From: an uncultured Pirellulaceae bacterium
GTDB lineage: Bacteria > Planctomycetota > Planctomycetia > Pirellulales > Pirellulaceae
Direction of reading: 5' to 3'
Assembly: GCA_938083195.1 (NCBI GenBank)
Contig: CALKCK010000045.1
Coordinates: 1 to 64,000, forward strand
Length of the DNA: 64,000 nt
The notes beneath the pieces are model-generated. The model was not told the origin of the DNA. It searched no databases and worked only from the letters and a program-made list of their open reading frames with translations. This document shows positions 8,131-16,872 of the stretch, piece by piece; position 1 is the first letter of the stretch, and each line of letters opens with the position of its first letter. A program made the position numbers and the translations under genes.

Positions 8131-9843
8131 ATGGCCATTTCCAGTTCTTCGAACTCCGTAAAATCGGCTTTAACATCCGGTTTCCAATCCTGCCTAACAA
8201 ATACGACGATTAAAACAATCGTCGCTGGAATTGCAGTGCTTGCGTTTGCAGCTTGCAGCGAGCCTGCGTTGGCACAGTTCGAATCCATCCCAATGAACCC
8301 TCGATACGCGACCGAATTGCCCGCATTCGACGCCGACCAGGACGAGATGGATGATACAAAAAAAGCAAACCGAGCCAATGAAAAGAATCAGCGAGATGAC
8401 CTTTCAAAGGTCCGATCTCTCCTGAGCAGTGGTGGAAACCCATCAGACAATCCGCTTGTGGAACAATATTTCAAAGGCTACGTGTTTCCAGCGATGACCG
8501 TCGTCGACAATCGGGTTCTCTCTCAACTCGGCAACATGCGTGCAAAATTCCTCAAAGATTTCTTTGACCCAAGAATCAGCCCCGCTGCCCGCGCCGCGTT
8601 GATTGACCTAACGATCCAACAGGCACGTGAAGCCTACCGAAACAACTCGCTTCACCCCGCCGCACGACTGAACATGGTGTACTTAATTGGAATGCTAGAC
8701 CAAACGCCTGGCGTGCGATTACCACCGCAATTTCCAGTACCCTCCAAATCCGCCTTCGATTCACTTGGCGACATTCTAAAATCTGCCGACTTACCGGCAT
8801 TCTTGAAAGTCGCGGCTCTTGCTGGAATCCAGCGACACGTCGAAATTGACAACATCACCAAAAACGGCCAGCTAACCGACGCCAACAAGACCTTTCTAAC
8901 TGATAAAGGAAACGAGTACCTTGACTCGCCAAGTAACGACGACCTCAGCTACTGGCTGAAACGACGAGGAATGCAGTTGCTCGGGGAATTGGGATCCGCC
9001 ACAACTCTCAAAAAAGCTGTCTCCGTCATGCAATCCAAAGACGCCGGCTTTTGGGTAAAATTTGATGCCATGGAAGCAATCGGAAAACTCGATCTTGCTG
9101 GTAGCAACGCCACCGAAAACCTCGAAGCGACCAAGGCTATTGCCGAGTTCGCTTCCTCGGCACTGCTGCAAGAATCCGAAGCCATTAACGGGGCAATCAA
9201 GCAGCTTGTTTACGACCAAATCTTATTTCAAGATCTCGATCTCATCGCAACGCCAACCGATTACTCAAGCGGGGCATCAGTCTCTAGCTCAAGCGGTGGC
9301 GGTGGCACTGACGGCGGTCGCTCTGGTGGCGGTGGTAATTCCGGTAAATTTACCGGCGGCTCCGGCATGGGGATGGGCATGGGTGCCGGCATGGGTGCTG
9401 GTGCCGGTGGCTTTGGAGGCAACGATGAAGTTGCAACGAGCGATATTCTCGAACTACCCGTTTATCAATTAAACATTTTCCGGCGACGAATTAAAACTAT
9501 CGCGCTCACCACGACACAGATCCTCGGCGGTGCAGACGGCACCGGTGGCATGTCCAAGCTAGTTGACGAGTCTGGCAAGGATCTTATTAAGAAATTAAAC
9601 GGCGAATTGTCATCACTCCTTCAAGAGTCTAATGTTGGCATTGTCGACCTCGATGCTCGAAAAAGAAAAGATGAGGACGAAGACGAAAACGTCGAGCCAA
9701 AAAGCGTTGCCAACCAACTTTCAGAATTGTGCGACGAATCGAGCAAGAAAATCGACAAACTGCTCGGCAAAGAGGTTCCCGCTGAAGCAGATCCGCTCGG
9801 CGCAGCCCCAGCAGCTGATCCGCTCGGTGCCGCAGGCAACTAA
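8131..9843 (+). CDS. Exported planctomycete protein with Gly/Met-rich hinge
   Basis: 570 residues from the ATG at 8131, which follows TGAGG at 5-nt spacing; an in-frame GTG at 8059 lies between the -10 and this site and is less likely. A signal segment (TIVAGIAVLAFAACSEPALA) ends in either a lipobox-like FAAC or an ALA cleavage site. The body (residues ~90-370) is alpha-helical and resembles HEAT-type repeats. Around residues 385-430 there is a low-complexity stretch of Ser/Gly then Gly/Met (GMGMGAGMGAGAGG), followed by another helical section and a C-terminal DPLGAAPAADPLGAAGN duplication. No catalytic motif was recognised. It is followed by an intrinsic terminator. A structural or scaffold role in the envelope is only a guess. 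Confidence 0.75.
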   Translation: MAISSSSNSVKSALTSGFQSCLTNTTIKTIVAGIAVLAFAACSEPALAQFESIPMNPRYATELPAFDADQDEMDDTKKANRANEKNQRDDLSKVRSLLSSGGNPSDNPLVEQYFKGYVFPAMTVVDNRVLSQLGNMRAKFLKDFFDPRISPAARAALIDLTIQQAREAYRNNSLHPAARLNMVYLIGMLDQTPGVRLPPQFPVPSKSAFDSLGDILKSADLPAFLKVAALAGIQRHVEIDNITKNGQLTDANKTFLTDKGNEYLDSPSNDDLSYWLKRRGMQLLGELGSATTLKKAVSVMQSKDAGFWVKFDAMEAIGKLDLAGSNATENLEATKAIAEFASSALLQESEAINGAIKQLVYDQILFQDLDLIATPTDYSSGASVSSSSGGGGTDGGRSGGGGNSGKFTGGSGMGMGMGAGMGAGAGGFGGNDEVATSDILELPVYQLNIFRRRIKTIALTTTQILGGADGTGGMSKLVDESGKDLIKKLNGELSSLLQESNVGIVDLDARKRKDEDEDENVEPKSVANQLSELCDESSKKIDKLLGKEVPAEADPLGAAPAADPLGAAGN

Positions 9844-10153
9844 TTCTCATTTTTTGCCGGCATTCTGTACTCAGAATAATTCTCACACCCACCTCCGATT
9901 CCGTCGGAGGTTTTTTGTTGCGCGTCAGAATCTAATCTCCACCCGAGACTCAAAAACTCCATCTAGATTTCCGACCCAGCCATGAAGGGCAGCCAAAGTT
10001 CAAACAATGCACTTGAGGGGGGAAGGCATAGTTCTCGTAATGCCAAGCCGAGTCCGGACCCGCCCATGATGCGATTTTTGACAAAGGCCAGAATCAAGAA
10101 AAAACTAGCAGCTCAGCAATGGCAATTTCCAACTACAACGCAACCGCAAGTGT
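9844..10153. other. 310-nt convergent gap
   Basis: Between convergent genes. Apart from the terminator at 9891-9916 it holds a small open frame starting at 9982 that runs into the end of the next gene on the opposite strand. That frame has no ribosome binding site and is not called. Confidence 0.5.
9891..9916 (+). terminator. Intrinsic terminator
   Basis: Stem CCTCCGA (9892-9898) pairs with TCGGAGG (9904-9910) around a 5-nt loop and is followed by TTTTTT (9911-9916), about 50 nt after the stop of the 8131-9843 gene. A textbook rho-independent terminator. Confidence 0.88.
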
Positions 10154-10792
10154 TTAAGAATCGGAAATAGCGATTGCAATCCTGCCTTGCCAAAGCGCTG
10201 CACGTGCACAGATTGCATCCATGGCCATGTAACCGCCCACCAAAGCACCGGTGAAAAACAAGTCACCCATCATCGTTGCCCGATAGAACGGCAATCCAGC
10301 GGCATAACAACTCGCCAACCCTGACAAACTTGCTGGATACCACTGGCCAAACCACCATACAACTCCGTTGGTCAATGCAAAGAAAACGGTCGACATGATC
10401 AACGAAGCAATCGTAAATCGCCCGATCTGGCCAACGCCCATCCGCGTAGGTGCCGCCTTGCTTACAGATGATTTCACCCAGCACCCTAAACCAGCAGCAA
10501 CCGCGAGGCTAAGGTAAACGCTTGCCATCAAACGCCAGTCATAGGCACCAATGCTCAAATCGCTGATCACCATGATCAGAACCAAAGCCAGCAAGGCAAT
10601 GGAGAGGCGGCGAAAAAAGAAAGCACTGAACAAAACCAGTGCAGCAACTGGTTTGACATTCGGCCAGTCAACTAACCAAAACCGACTAGCCACTCCAATG
10701 GAAACAACAATTGCAAAAAACGCAATTTGAATCCATCTTTCTTGATCCCAAGCTTGAAAGAAAACCGACTTTGCTGATCGTGGCTGTTTCAT
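10154..10792 (-). CDS. DUF6580-family membrane protein (putative transporter component)
   Basis: 212 residues with about five to six hydrophobic helices. It fits the DUF6580 pattern: an early WPNVKPVAALVLF block, SDLSIGAYDW near residue 80, then TNGVVWWFGQWYPASLSGL and CYAAGLPFYRATMMGDLFF near the C-terminus. The family is annotated as putative transport proteins and resembles the substrate-binding S components of ECF vitamin transporters; its substrate is unknown to me. It lies 163 nt downstream of a DUF4430 lipoprotein on the same strand, which suggests a binding lipoprotein plus membrane component. No ECF ATPase or T component is in the window, so any energising module would be elsewhere. 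Confidence 0.8.
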   Translation of the reverse strand: MKQPRSAKSVFFQAWDQERWIQIAFFAIVVSIGVASRFWLVDWPNVKPVAALVLFSAFFFRRLSIALLALVLIMVISDLSIGAYDWRLMASVYLSLAVAAGLGCWVKSSVSKAAPTRMGVGQIGRFTIASLIMSTVFFALTNGVVWWFGQWYPASLSGLASCYAAGLPFYRATMMGDLFFTGALVGGYMAMDAICARAALWQGRIAIAISDS

Positions 10793-10955
10793 GGTTCAAA
10801 ATCTCGCTTCATGCGCGAGGCGGTTAGCAGTAAAACGAAGGTGAAAATTAGATTCAGTAGTATAACAACCCGTCGGGGCTTCGCTATCCGAGTTTTTGGG
10901 AATCACGAGTCTTCGAGGATCAGTTTTCGAAAGACGGCCAAACGAACAATCCAAA

Positions 10956-11396
10956 TCACTCTGGTTCATACTTGCCAAACGACCAAACGATGCGGTCCTG
11001 CGGTTTCACTGCAAACACCCCAGCTCCCTTGTCACCAAGTACTCCATTGACCCGATATATCCAATTTTCGCCATCCCCCGCGAGATTATCGACTCCTCCA
11101 ATCGAAGTAATGAACTTATCAGACTCCCATACTCCGGTCGATTCAAAAGTAAATCCTCCCTTGATGGAGGCTGTCTGAAGCACTGAAAACACAGTGGAAT
11201 CGTTCATGCAGTCGACTTGGCTCTGAATGCCTTCCCGGTCAGAACCAAACCTAATCTCCACCTCAACCGTGCCGATTGCCAAATCGGTGGTGGAGTTATT
11301 TTTGTTCGTTCCATTTCCTTCTGAATCAGTACATCCCGATAACGCCAAAAGGAATCCAAATATCAACAATTTGGACGCCGCTAACCTGAGTTTCAT
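10956..11396 (-). CDS. DUF4430-domain lipoprotein
   Basis: 146 residues from the ATG at 11396; an upstream in-frame GTG at 11435 is possible but would put 13 charged residues before the signal. The lipobox LALSGC marks export and lipid anchoring. After a Ser/Thr/Asn-rich linker, residues ~40-146 match DUF4430, the fold related to the transcobalamin C-terminal domain (FSVLQTAS, GENWIYRVNGV, GAGVFAVKPQDRIVWSF). DUF4430 proteins are often extracytoplasmic ligand-binding or adhesion modules. The adjacent DUF6580 membrane protein suggests the ligand is passed to it. I found no cobalamin-riboswitch-like box upstream, so a B12 link is not supported by regulation. Confidence 0.82.
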   Translation of the reverse strand: MKLRLAASKLLIFGFLLALSGCTDSEGNGTNKNNSTTDLAIGTVEVEIRFGSDREGIQSQVDCMNDSTVFSVLQTASIKGGFTFESTGVWESDKFITSIGGVDNLAGDGENWIYRVNGVLGDKGAGVFAVKPQDRIVWSFGKYEPE

Positions 11397-11630
11397 CAAT
11401 TTGCTCGCCTTTTCAACACGTTGCTTGCTGATCACACGTCATCCATGTCGCAGAGCGTCATGAAAAACTCCTGAGTTTAATTCTCAAAAATCACTATAAC
11501 ACAAACAGAACGGGTTAATGTTCGAATCAATTTTTCCATCGAGGGCGTTCTTTAAACGATGGCAGGATCGAATTAGGATAACGTCGTTCGGACATCGACA
11601 TTCGAGGATGAAATTTCGCAAAGCCAAAAC

Positions 11631-13754
11631 ATGCCAGACCCAACCAACACGATTGTCAACGTAACTTACCCGCAAGCGGGCATCGCCATGATCACCATGG
11701 ATGCTCCCGAATCGGCGGCGAATATTCTGGACGAGCAACTGTTTTCAGAACTCGATCGCTCGATGGCCGAACTCGCAGAACAAAGTGACTTAACAGGTGT
11801 TATTTTAATTTCTGCCAAACCGACGATTTTTGTCGCCGGTGCAGATCTAAAAAGAATTGCCGCTACACTCGATTGGCCAGAGAAAAAAATTGTCGAATTT
11901 TGCCAACGGGGCAGGGCAGTCATGGCGCGGTTCAGCCGCTGTCCCTTTGTCTCCATTGCTGCGATCCATGGTGCTTGCGTCGGCGGTGGGCTCGAACTCC
12001 CCATGTGGTGTGACTTGAGAATTGCCTCCAATGACCGCCGAACAATCCTGGGACTGCCCGAAGTCAAGCTCGGATTGGTTCCAGGCTGGGCTGGCACCGC
12101 TCGACTTCCCCGTATTACCAATCTGGATATCGCCGTGGACTTGGTCACCAGCGGCAGACTGGTTTCTGCCAGTGAAGCCAATTCGATTGGCTTGATCGAC
12201 GCGGTGGTGCCGCAGGAATCACTGATCGAGGAAGCGATCAAAATGATCCACCGCGTTTCTACTTCTGAATCGTTTATCTTCGACCGAAAAAAAATCATGG
12301 GACCCGTCGAAACAGTCGGCGATCTGGAAGCGATCGTCCTGAAACATGGCAAGCGAATCATTGAAAACAAAAAGATCTTTCCATTTGCACCAACCGTAGC
12401 ACTGGAACACATGACGCGATCGGCCAGCCTCCCAATCAAAGCAGCCTGGAATTCTGAGTCTGTCGCGATGGCTCAAGTCTACGGCAGTCCCGCCAGTCGC
12501 GGATTAATCAATCATTTCTTCCTTATCGACCACAACAAAAAACAACCTGGCTTGGTCGACATGAATTTATCACCGATGAAAATCCACACGGTTGGCGTCG
12601 TCGGAGCGGGACTCATGGGACAGGCCATCGCCGAAAACTGCCTTAAGCGAGGTCTCGATGTAATCCTGCTGGACGCCAACACGCAAACCCAGCAATTAGT
12701 TACTAACCAACTGAAATGTGATTACCCCGATCGCTCGATCCAATCTTGTGAAAGTTACGAGTCATTCACTGAGTGCGAACTGGTAATCGAATCGGTTGTT
12801 GAAACAGCCGCTGTCAAACTACAAGTCCTTCAAAAAATTGAATCCGCTGTCGACGAGGCAACCGTGATCGCCTCCAACACGTCGGCGATTCCAATCGAAA
12901 CCCTCGCCAACCATCTCCAACGGCCTGAAAATTTCTGCGGCATCCACTTCTGCCATCCAGAATTAATGTCGCTTGTCGAAGTCGTGTGTGGCCCTCAATC
13001 ATCCGAACAGACAATTGCAACCGCCGTTAAATTTGTAAAATCTCTCCGAAAAACACCGGTTGCCATCAACGACGGAGCGGGATTTGTAGTGAACCGATTG
13101 CTGGCTGCGATGATCGACCAGTCTCTTCGCATCTTCACTAATGGAACCTCGATTGAAACCATTGACTTTGCGATGCGTGAGTTTGGGTTTCCCGGCGGGC
13201 CGTTCGAGATCATCGACGTTATCGGAGTCGACACCTGTCTCTACGCCGGTCGCACAATGTGGGAATCCGGTTCACAATGCGTAACACTTTCGCCCATCCT
13301 TCCACGATTAGTAAAATCCGGTTTTCTAGGTCGCAAAAAAGGCAAAGGATTCTACGCCTACCCGGACGCGCGCGGCGAGCGACAATGGGACAACAACCTG
13401 CTGTCGGTCATTGAAATCTACCGCAACGAAAAAGATCAATCCTCAACCCTCAACGAAAAACAAATCGTCACTCAAATCCTCTCTGCGATCGTACTCGAGG
13501 CAACTCGAATTATCGAAGAGGAAATTGTCCAAGACTTTCGAGACATTGACCTTTGCATTATCGAGGGCTTTGGATTCCCAGCTCACCATGGAGGGATTCT
13601 ATTCTGGGCGGATCAGGTTGGAATCGAGACGGTTCTGCAAACACTCGAAAGCATCAGCAAAGTTGACCCCCGCATCTCTCCAAACGCAACGATCCAATTA
13701 CAAGCTAAAAATCAAACCCACTTTTACCCGGCACCAACCCCTTCAGAACAATAA
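11631..13754 (+). CDS. Fatty-acid oxidation complex alpha-subunit-like protein (enoyl-CoA hydratase / 3-hydroxyacyl-CoA dehydrogenase)
   Basis: 707 residues, the FadB/FadJ length. Residues ~1-280 are an enoyl-CoA hydratase/isomerase domain with the oxyanion and catalytic Glu motifs GGGLELPMWCDLRIA and GLPEVKLGLVPGWAGT, both Glu present. From about 317 a Rossmann domain starts (VGVVGAGLMGQAIAENC) and runs into a 3-hydroxyacyl-CoA dehydrogenase with the catalytic His block GIHFCHPELMSLVEVV, then one or two C-terminal dehydrogenase domains (about 490-700). It should hydrate trans-2-enoyl-CoA and oxidise the 3-hydroxy product with NAD in the cytoplasm. The usual thiolase partner (FadA/FadI) is not adjacent, so it may act with a thiolase encoded elsewhere or in another acyl-CoA pathway. 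No close upstream gene; it looks monocistronic. Confidence 0.9.
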   Translation: MPDPTNTIVNVTYPQAGIAMITMDAPESAANILDEQLFSELDRSMAELAEQSDLTGVILISAKPTIFVAGADLKRIAATLDWPEKKIVEFCQRGRAVMARFSRCPFVSIAAIHGACVGGGLELPMWCDLRIASNDRRTILGLPEVKLGLVPGWAGTARLPRITNLDIAVDLVTSGRLVSASEANSIGLIDAVVPQESLIEEAIKMIHRVSTSESFIFDRKKIMGPVETVGDLEAIVLKHGKRIIENKKIFPFAPTVALEHMTRSASLPIKAAWNSESVAMAQVYGSPASRGLINHFFLIDHNKKQPGLVDMNLSPMKIHTVGVVGAGLMGQAIAENCLKRGLDVILLDANTQTQQLVTNQLKCDYPDRSIQSCESYESFTECELVIESVVETAAVKLQVLQKIESAVDEATVIASNTSAIPIETLANHLQRPENFCGIHFCHPELMSLVEVVCGPQSSEQTIATAVKFVKSLRKTPVAINDGAGFVVNRLLAAMIDQSLRIFTNGTSIETIDFAMREFGFPGGPFEIIDVIGVDTCLYAGRTMWESGSQCVTLSPILPRLVKSGFLGRKKGKGFYAYPDARGERQWDNNLLSVIEIYRNEKDQSSTLNEKQIVTQILSAIVLEATRIIEEEIVQDFRDIDLCIIEGFGFPAHHGGILFWADQVGIETVLQTLESISKVDPRISPNATIQLQAKNQTHFYPAPTPSEQ

Positions 13755-13859
13755 ACATCCACGCGTGGCCAAAGCATCCTCTGCTGAGTTAAGCTAACAG
13801 GATCGCTGCGGTACCTAGCTAACGACGACCTCCGAGGACGATGGAAAAGGCGAACCGCA

Positions 13860-14225
13860 ATGACCGACGCTTTGAAACGAACTGCTTGGTATCTGCTTAG
13901 CATTTACTTGCTTGCGGTGTATCTGACATTTTTTCACCTGCTCAATGCAGCGGACGCCGAGCAAATCCAACGACTGGGGGCAGCGTTTTCAGCGATCTGG
14001 CTCTCGAGCTGTTTTGTCTTCCAAAACTGCTTTAGAAATCGTTTTGAATTCAGTATTCACGCGTTAATAACACTGGACTTCTGCTTTGAATCGCTAGTCG
14101 CCAATCACGCAGGATACTCATTCTATTATTGCGCCGCAGGATTTTGGATCGTGTTCCTGACCTATCACCATCTTCCCCTGCGACAACCGAGAGCCCACTC
14201 CCAAGAAACTGTTGCCACGGCGTGA
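13860..14225 (+). CDS. Small hypothetical membrane protein
   Basis: 121 residues. Three to four hydrophobic segments are visible: YLLSIYLLAVYLTFFHLL, LGAAFSAIWLSSCFVF, FSIHALITLDFCF, and YYCAAGFWIVFLTY. The C-terminal 15 residues are polar. AAGG lies 9 nt before the ATG. I recognise no family. It is 105 nt after the acyl-CoA gene on the same strand and converges on a sigma factor gene; its end is 17 nt from that gene's stop. A real but uncharacterised integral membrane protein is likely, since hydrophobic periodicity is clear and no other frame competes. Confidence 0.6.
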   Translation: MTDALKRTAWYLLSIYLLAVYLTFFHLLNAADAEQIQRLGAAFSAIWLSSCFVFQNCFRNRFEFSIHALITLDFCFESLVANHAGYSFYYCAAGFWIVFLTYHHLPLRQPRAHSQETVATA

Positions 14226-14242
14226 TCCCGACAAACGAAATG

Positions 14243-14884
14243 CTACTCTTGGTAAAGCTCGGGAAAAACTTCTTGTGACAAACCTTGTCGCTTAATCAGC
14301 GTTCGCAAGCGAGAGAGGAAATCAAACTTGAAGTTTGCAACTTGCTGCTCAGTCATTTCTAAAACTTCCGCAGCTTCTTTGTTGGGGTAACCTCGAACCA
14401 CCAACAACTCAATACACTTCAGCTTTTCCCAATCGCCCTTTGCCTGCCACTTATCAACCTGAACCTCAATCGCTTCTGTGATTGCATCCTCTTCGATTCG
14501 TTTGCGCTCTACACTCCGAGCGATACTGCTTGCCGGACGTGCAGGCCCTGGAAGCTGCCACTGCCCGCTTGAATCAGATCCAGAAGACAATGGGATCGCA
14601 GGCCTTCGCCCCTCTCGACGCAAATGATCCGTCAACTTGTAGGCGCAGATTGAAAACAAATAGGACTCTAAAGCTCGACGACCATCATAATTTGGCAGGC
14701 TATTAAGAAACCCAACAAACGCCTCCTGCACAATGTCTTCACTCGCCGATCGGTTCGACAAACGACTGTCGACAAACGACTGCAATCGACCCTCGTATCT
14801 CGCAATTAGATCCGTCCAAGCGTCCGAATCACCAGAACGAATCCTGGCAATTAAAATTCGGTCGATTTCGTTGGAACGTTTCAT
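14243..14884 (-). CDS. ECF-like sigma-70 family RNA polymerase sigma factor
   Basis: 213 residues. Region 2 is seen around residues 15-90 (LIARYEGRLQSFVDSRL, SEDIVQEAFVGFLNSLPNYD, SYLFSICAYKLTDHLRRE), with the DIVQEAF motif typical of planctomycete ECF-like sigma factors. Region 4 with its helix-turn-helix lies at about residues 155-200 (LVVRGYPNKEAAEVLEMTEQQVANFKF). A linker rich in Ser, Pro and Gly separates them. It would direct RNA polymerase to a dedicated promoter set. No anti-sigma gene is adjacent; the next minus-strand gene upstream is an FHA protein 232 nt away, so control may come through phosphorylation or an unlinked partner. Confidence 0.85.
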   Translation of the reverse strand: MKRSNEIDRILIARIRSGDSDAWTDLIARYEGRLQSFVDSRLSNRSASEDIVQEAFVGFLNSLPNYDGRRALESYLFSICAYKLTDHLRREGRRPAIPLSSGSDSSGQWQLPGPARPASSIARSVERKRIEEDAITEAIEVQVDKWQAKGDWEKLKCIELLVVRGYPNKEAAEVLEMTEQQVANFKFDFLSRLRTLIKRQGLSQEVFPELYQE

Positions 14885-15116
14885 AAGCCTCTTACGTTGA
14901 AAATTGGTTTCCCCGATCGTGTCCTACGCACCATGAAAATGCAAGTCAAAGTGAAAAAATGACTCCCATTTATCTTAGATTTGCCGTTCCCAACACTGCG
15001 GCAGAACGGAAACGAGGCAATTCGCGCAAAAAAACAACACTCATGAAACTACCGATTTGCAGTTTCGTCAGTTCAGCACGGTTGTGCGTCGAGAAAAAGC
15101 GTGAAATTCAAAAACG

Positions 15117-15947
15117 CTATTTCGGGAAATTTTTGAGAAAATTATCGAGCGTCGCATCACCTTCACGACCCGGTTGATCTTCTCGCGGGCTCTCCGCATC
15201 CGAATTTTGGCTTCCTAGAAATTCGGCGGAGGGCTGAGAAGGCTCTTTTTGATCATCCGAACTAAATTGAAATACAGAACTATCGGTGAGCGTCTCTCGT
15301 CCAACAAAACTAGCCGAAGTGTCCGACGGCGCTTGGGTGCCACACGGATCCTCAAACAAAGCCGGATCGGTCGGTTGGCTGCTAACGATTTCAACCGGTT
15401 TGGGAACTTCGGTTACCGGAATCGAGGCGGCGATCGGCAATTCGCTCAGCGAACCATTTCCAAGCTGATGCGGTGATGCCAGTGGAATTGGCTCAACCGC
15501 GTGAGGCAACTCGCCCACGGAGGTCGAGGGTAAGTAAACTTTGGCGTCCTCGTTAAAAACGACCTCTTTGACAACTGGAATTGCCGCGGTCTCTGATTGA
15601 CTAACCAAATCGGCAAGCGTTTCATCCACAGCGGGACTGATCGCCGCGGCCCCTAATTCATAAACGGCACGAAACGTAATATTTCCAAGCGTCAGCAGTT
15701 GATTAGGATCAAGAGGCTGCTCACACTCAATTCGAGTGTTGTTGAGGTAGGTTCCGTTGAGAGACCCTAAATCTCGTACGAAAAGCCGCCCGTCCTGCTC
15801 GTAGATTTCAGTGTGCTTCCGGCTAACCAACGCATGAGGAACCGTCAGGCCAGCCTCTTTCCCCCGGCCGATCACGACAGGGAGATCCAGACTCACCTCT
15901 GTTTTCTTCGCATCACCACCGACCACTACGAGCTTGGCTTCGAGCAT
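15117..15947 (-). CDS. FHA-domain protein with disordered C-terminal region
   Basis: 276 residues. Residues ~1-95 are a forkhead-associated domain with the phosphothreonine-binding signature: GRGKEAGLTVPHALVSRKH and DLGSLNGTYLNN (Gly-Arg, Ser-x-x-His and Asn-Gly all present). The remaining ~180 residues are low-complexity, rich in Ser, Pro, Glu and Asp, with no domain. The C-terminal end turns basic (TLDNFLKNFPK). FHA domains read threonine phosphorylation by Hanks-type kinases, which are numerous in planctomycetes; none is encoded in the window. A role as an adaptor is inferred from the family only. Confidence 0.85.
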   Translation of the reverse strand: MLEAKLVVVGGDAKKTEVSLDLPVVIGRGKEAGLTVPHALVSRKHTEIYEQDGRLFVRDLGSLNGTYLNNTRIECEQPLDPNQLLTLGNITFRAVYELGAAAISPAVDETLADLVSQSETAAIPVVKEVVFNEDAKVYLPSTSVGELPHAVEPIPLASPHQLGNGSLSELPIAASIPVTEVPKPVEIVSSQPTDPALFEDPCGTQAPSDTSASFVGRETLTDSSVFQFSSDDQKEPSQPSAEFLGSQNSDAESPREDQPGREGDATLDNFLKNFPK

Positions 15948-16447
15948 ATATATTCCTAAATATCCAACATTTGAACTTCAGACGACGCTGCAAAATCATA
16001 CCCCAGAAATCATAAAACTCAGAATGATTTCTAAAGATGATCGACTGAAAAACCACACCGGCACTCAGTCCTCCATTAAAACCGACTATTGGAGCAATGT
16101 CCATCTTAAGCGATTCGAGGCAAGGATCAAATGACGAATTCCCAGATTCTTACCTCCGCGACTGCACTCCCTAGCCAGCCAGCACTTCACGTTGAAAAAA
16201 ATTCCCAAGAAATTCGAATTCGGAACACAGAACCAGAAAACAATAAACTTGGAAAAATCCCAGTTTATTCGTGCCTAAGGCTGGATGATCAACAAAATAA
16301 AAGCCGAAAGTCATGAAATAAATGGCCTCCAAGCCATTTGATGGCGTGGGACACGGTAGCACTTGCAGCACTTATTTTCCCACGTATAATCCCAGCTTGC
16401 AGAATTCGGAGCCATTAAGGTTTCGAAATCAACTGGAACGGATTAAT
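15948..16447. other. 500-nt gene-free stretch upstream of tRNA-Gly
   Basis: No credible CDS on either strand; short open frames here overlap one another and lack ribosome binding sites. It holds the upstream region of the FHA gene on one side and the tRNA promoter on the other. Confidence 0.5.
16363..16390 (+). promoter_or_regulatory. Promoter of tRNA-Gly
   Basis: TTGCAG (16363-16368), 16-nt spacer, perfect TATAAT (16385-16390). The transcript would start near 16397, about 50 nt before the tRNA. Confidence 0.65.

Positions 16448-16872
<425 letters not shown>

Noticed and set aside
9982..10170. 62-codon plus-strand open frame after the terminator
   Set aside because: No ribosome binding site, low-complexity basic composition, and it runs into the end of the minus-strand DUF6580 gene. 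Not called.
10793..11630. Possible cobalamin riboswitch near the DUF4430/DUF6580 genes
   Set aside because: The DUF4430 fold made this worth a look, but no B12-box-like motif or suitable structure was found upstream of or between the two genes.
11666..12439. 257-codon minus-strand frame opposite the acyl-CoA gene
   Set aside because: Lies wholly within the well-supported hydratase domain on the other strand and has no family features.
14959..15177. 72-codon plus-strand frame between sigma factor and FHA genes
   Set aside because: It overlaps the FHA gene end on the other strand, has a charged random-looking composition and no ribosome binding site.
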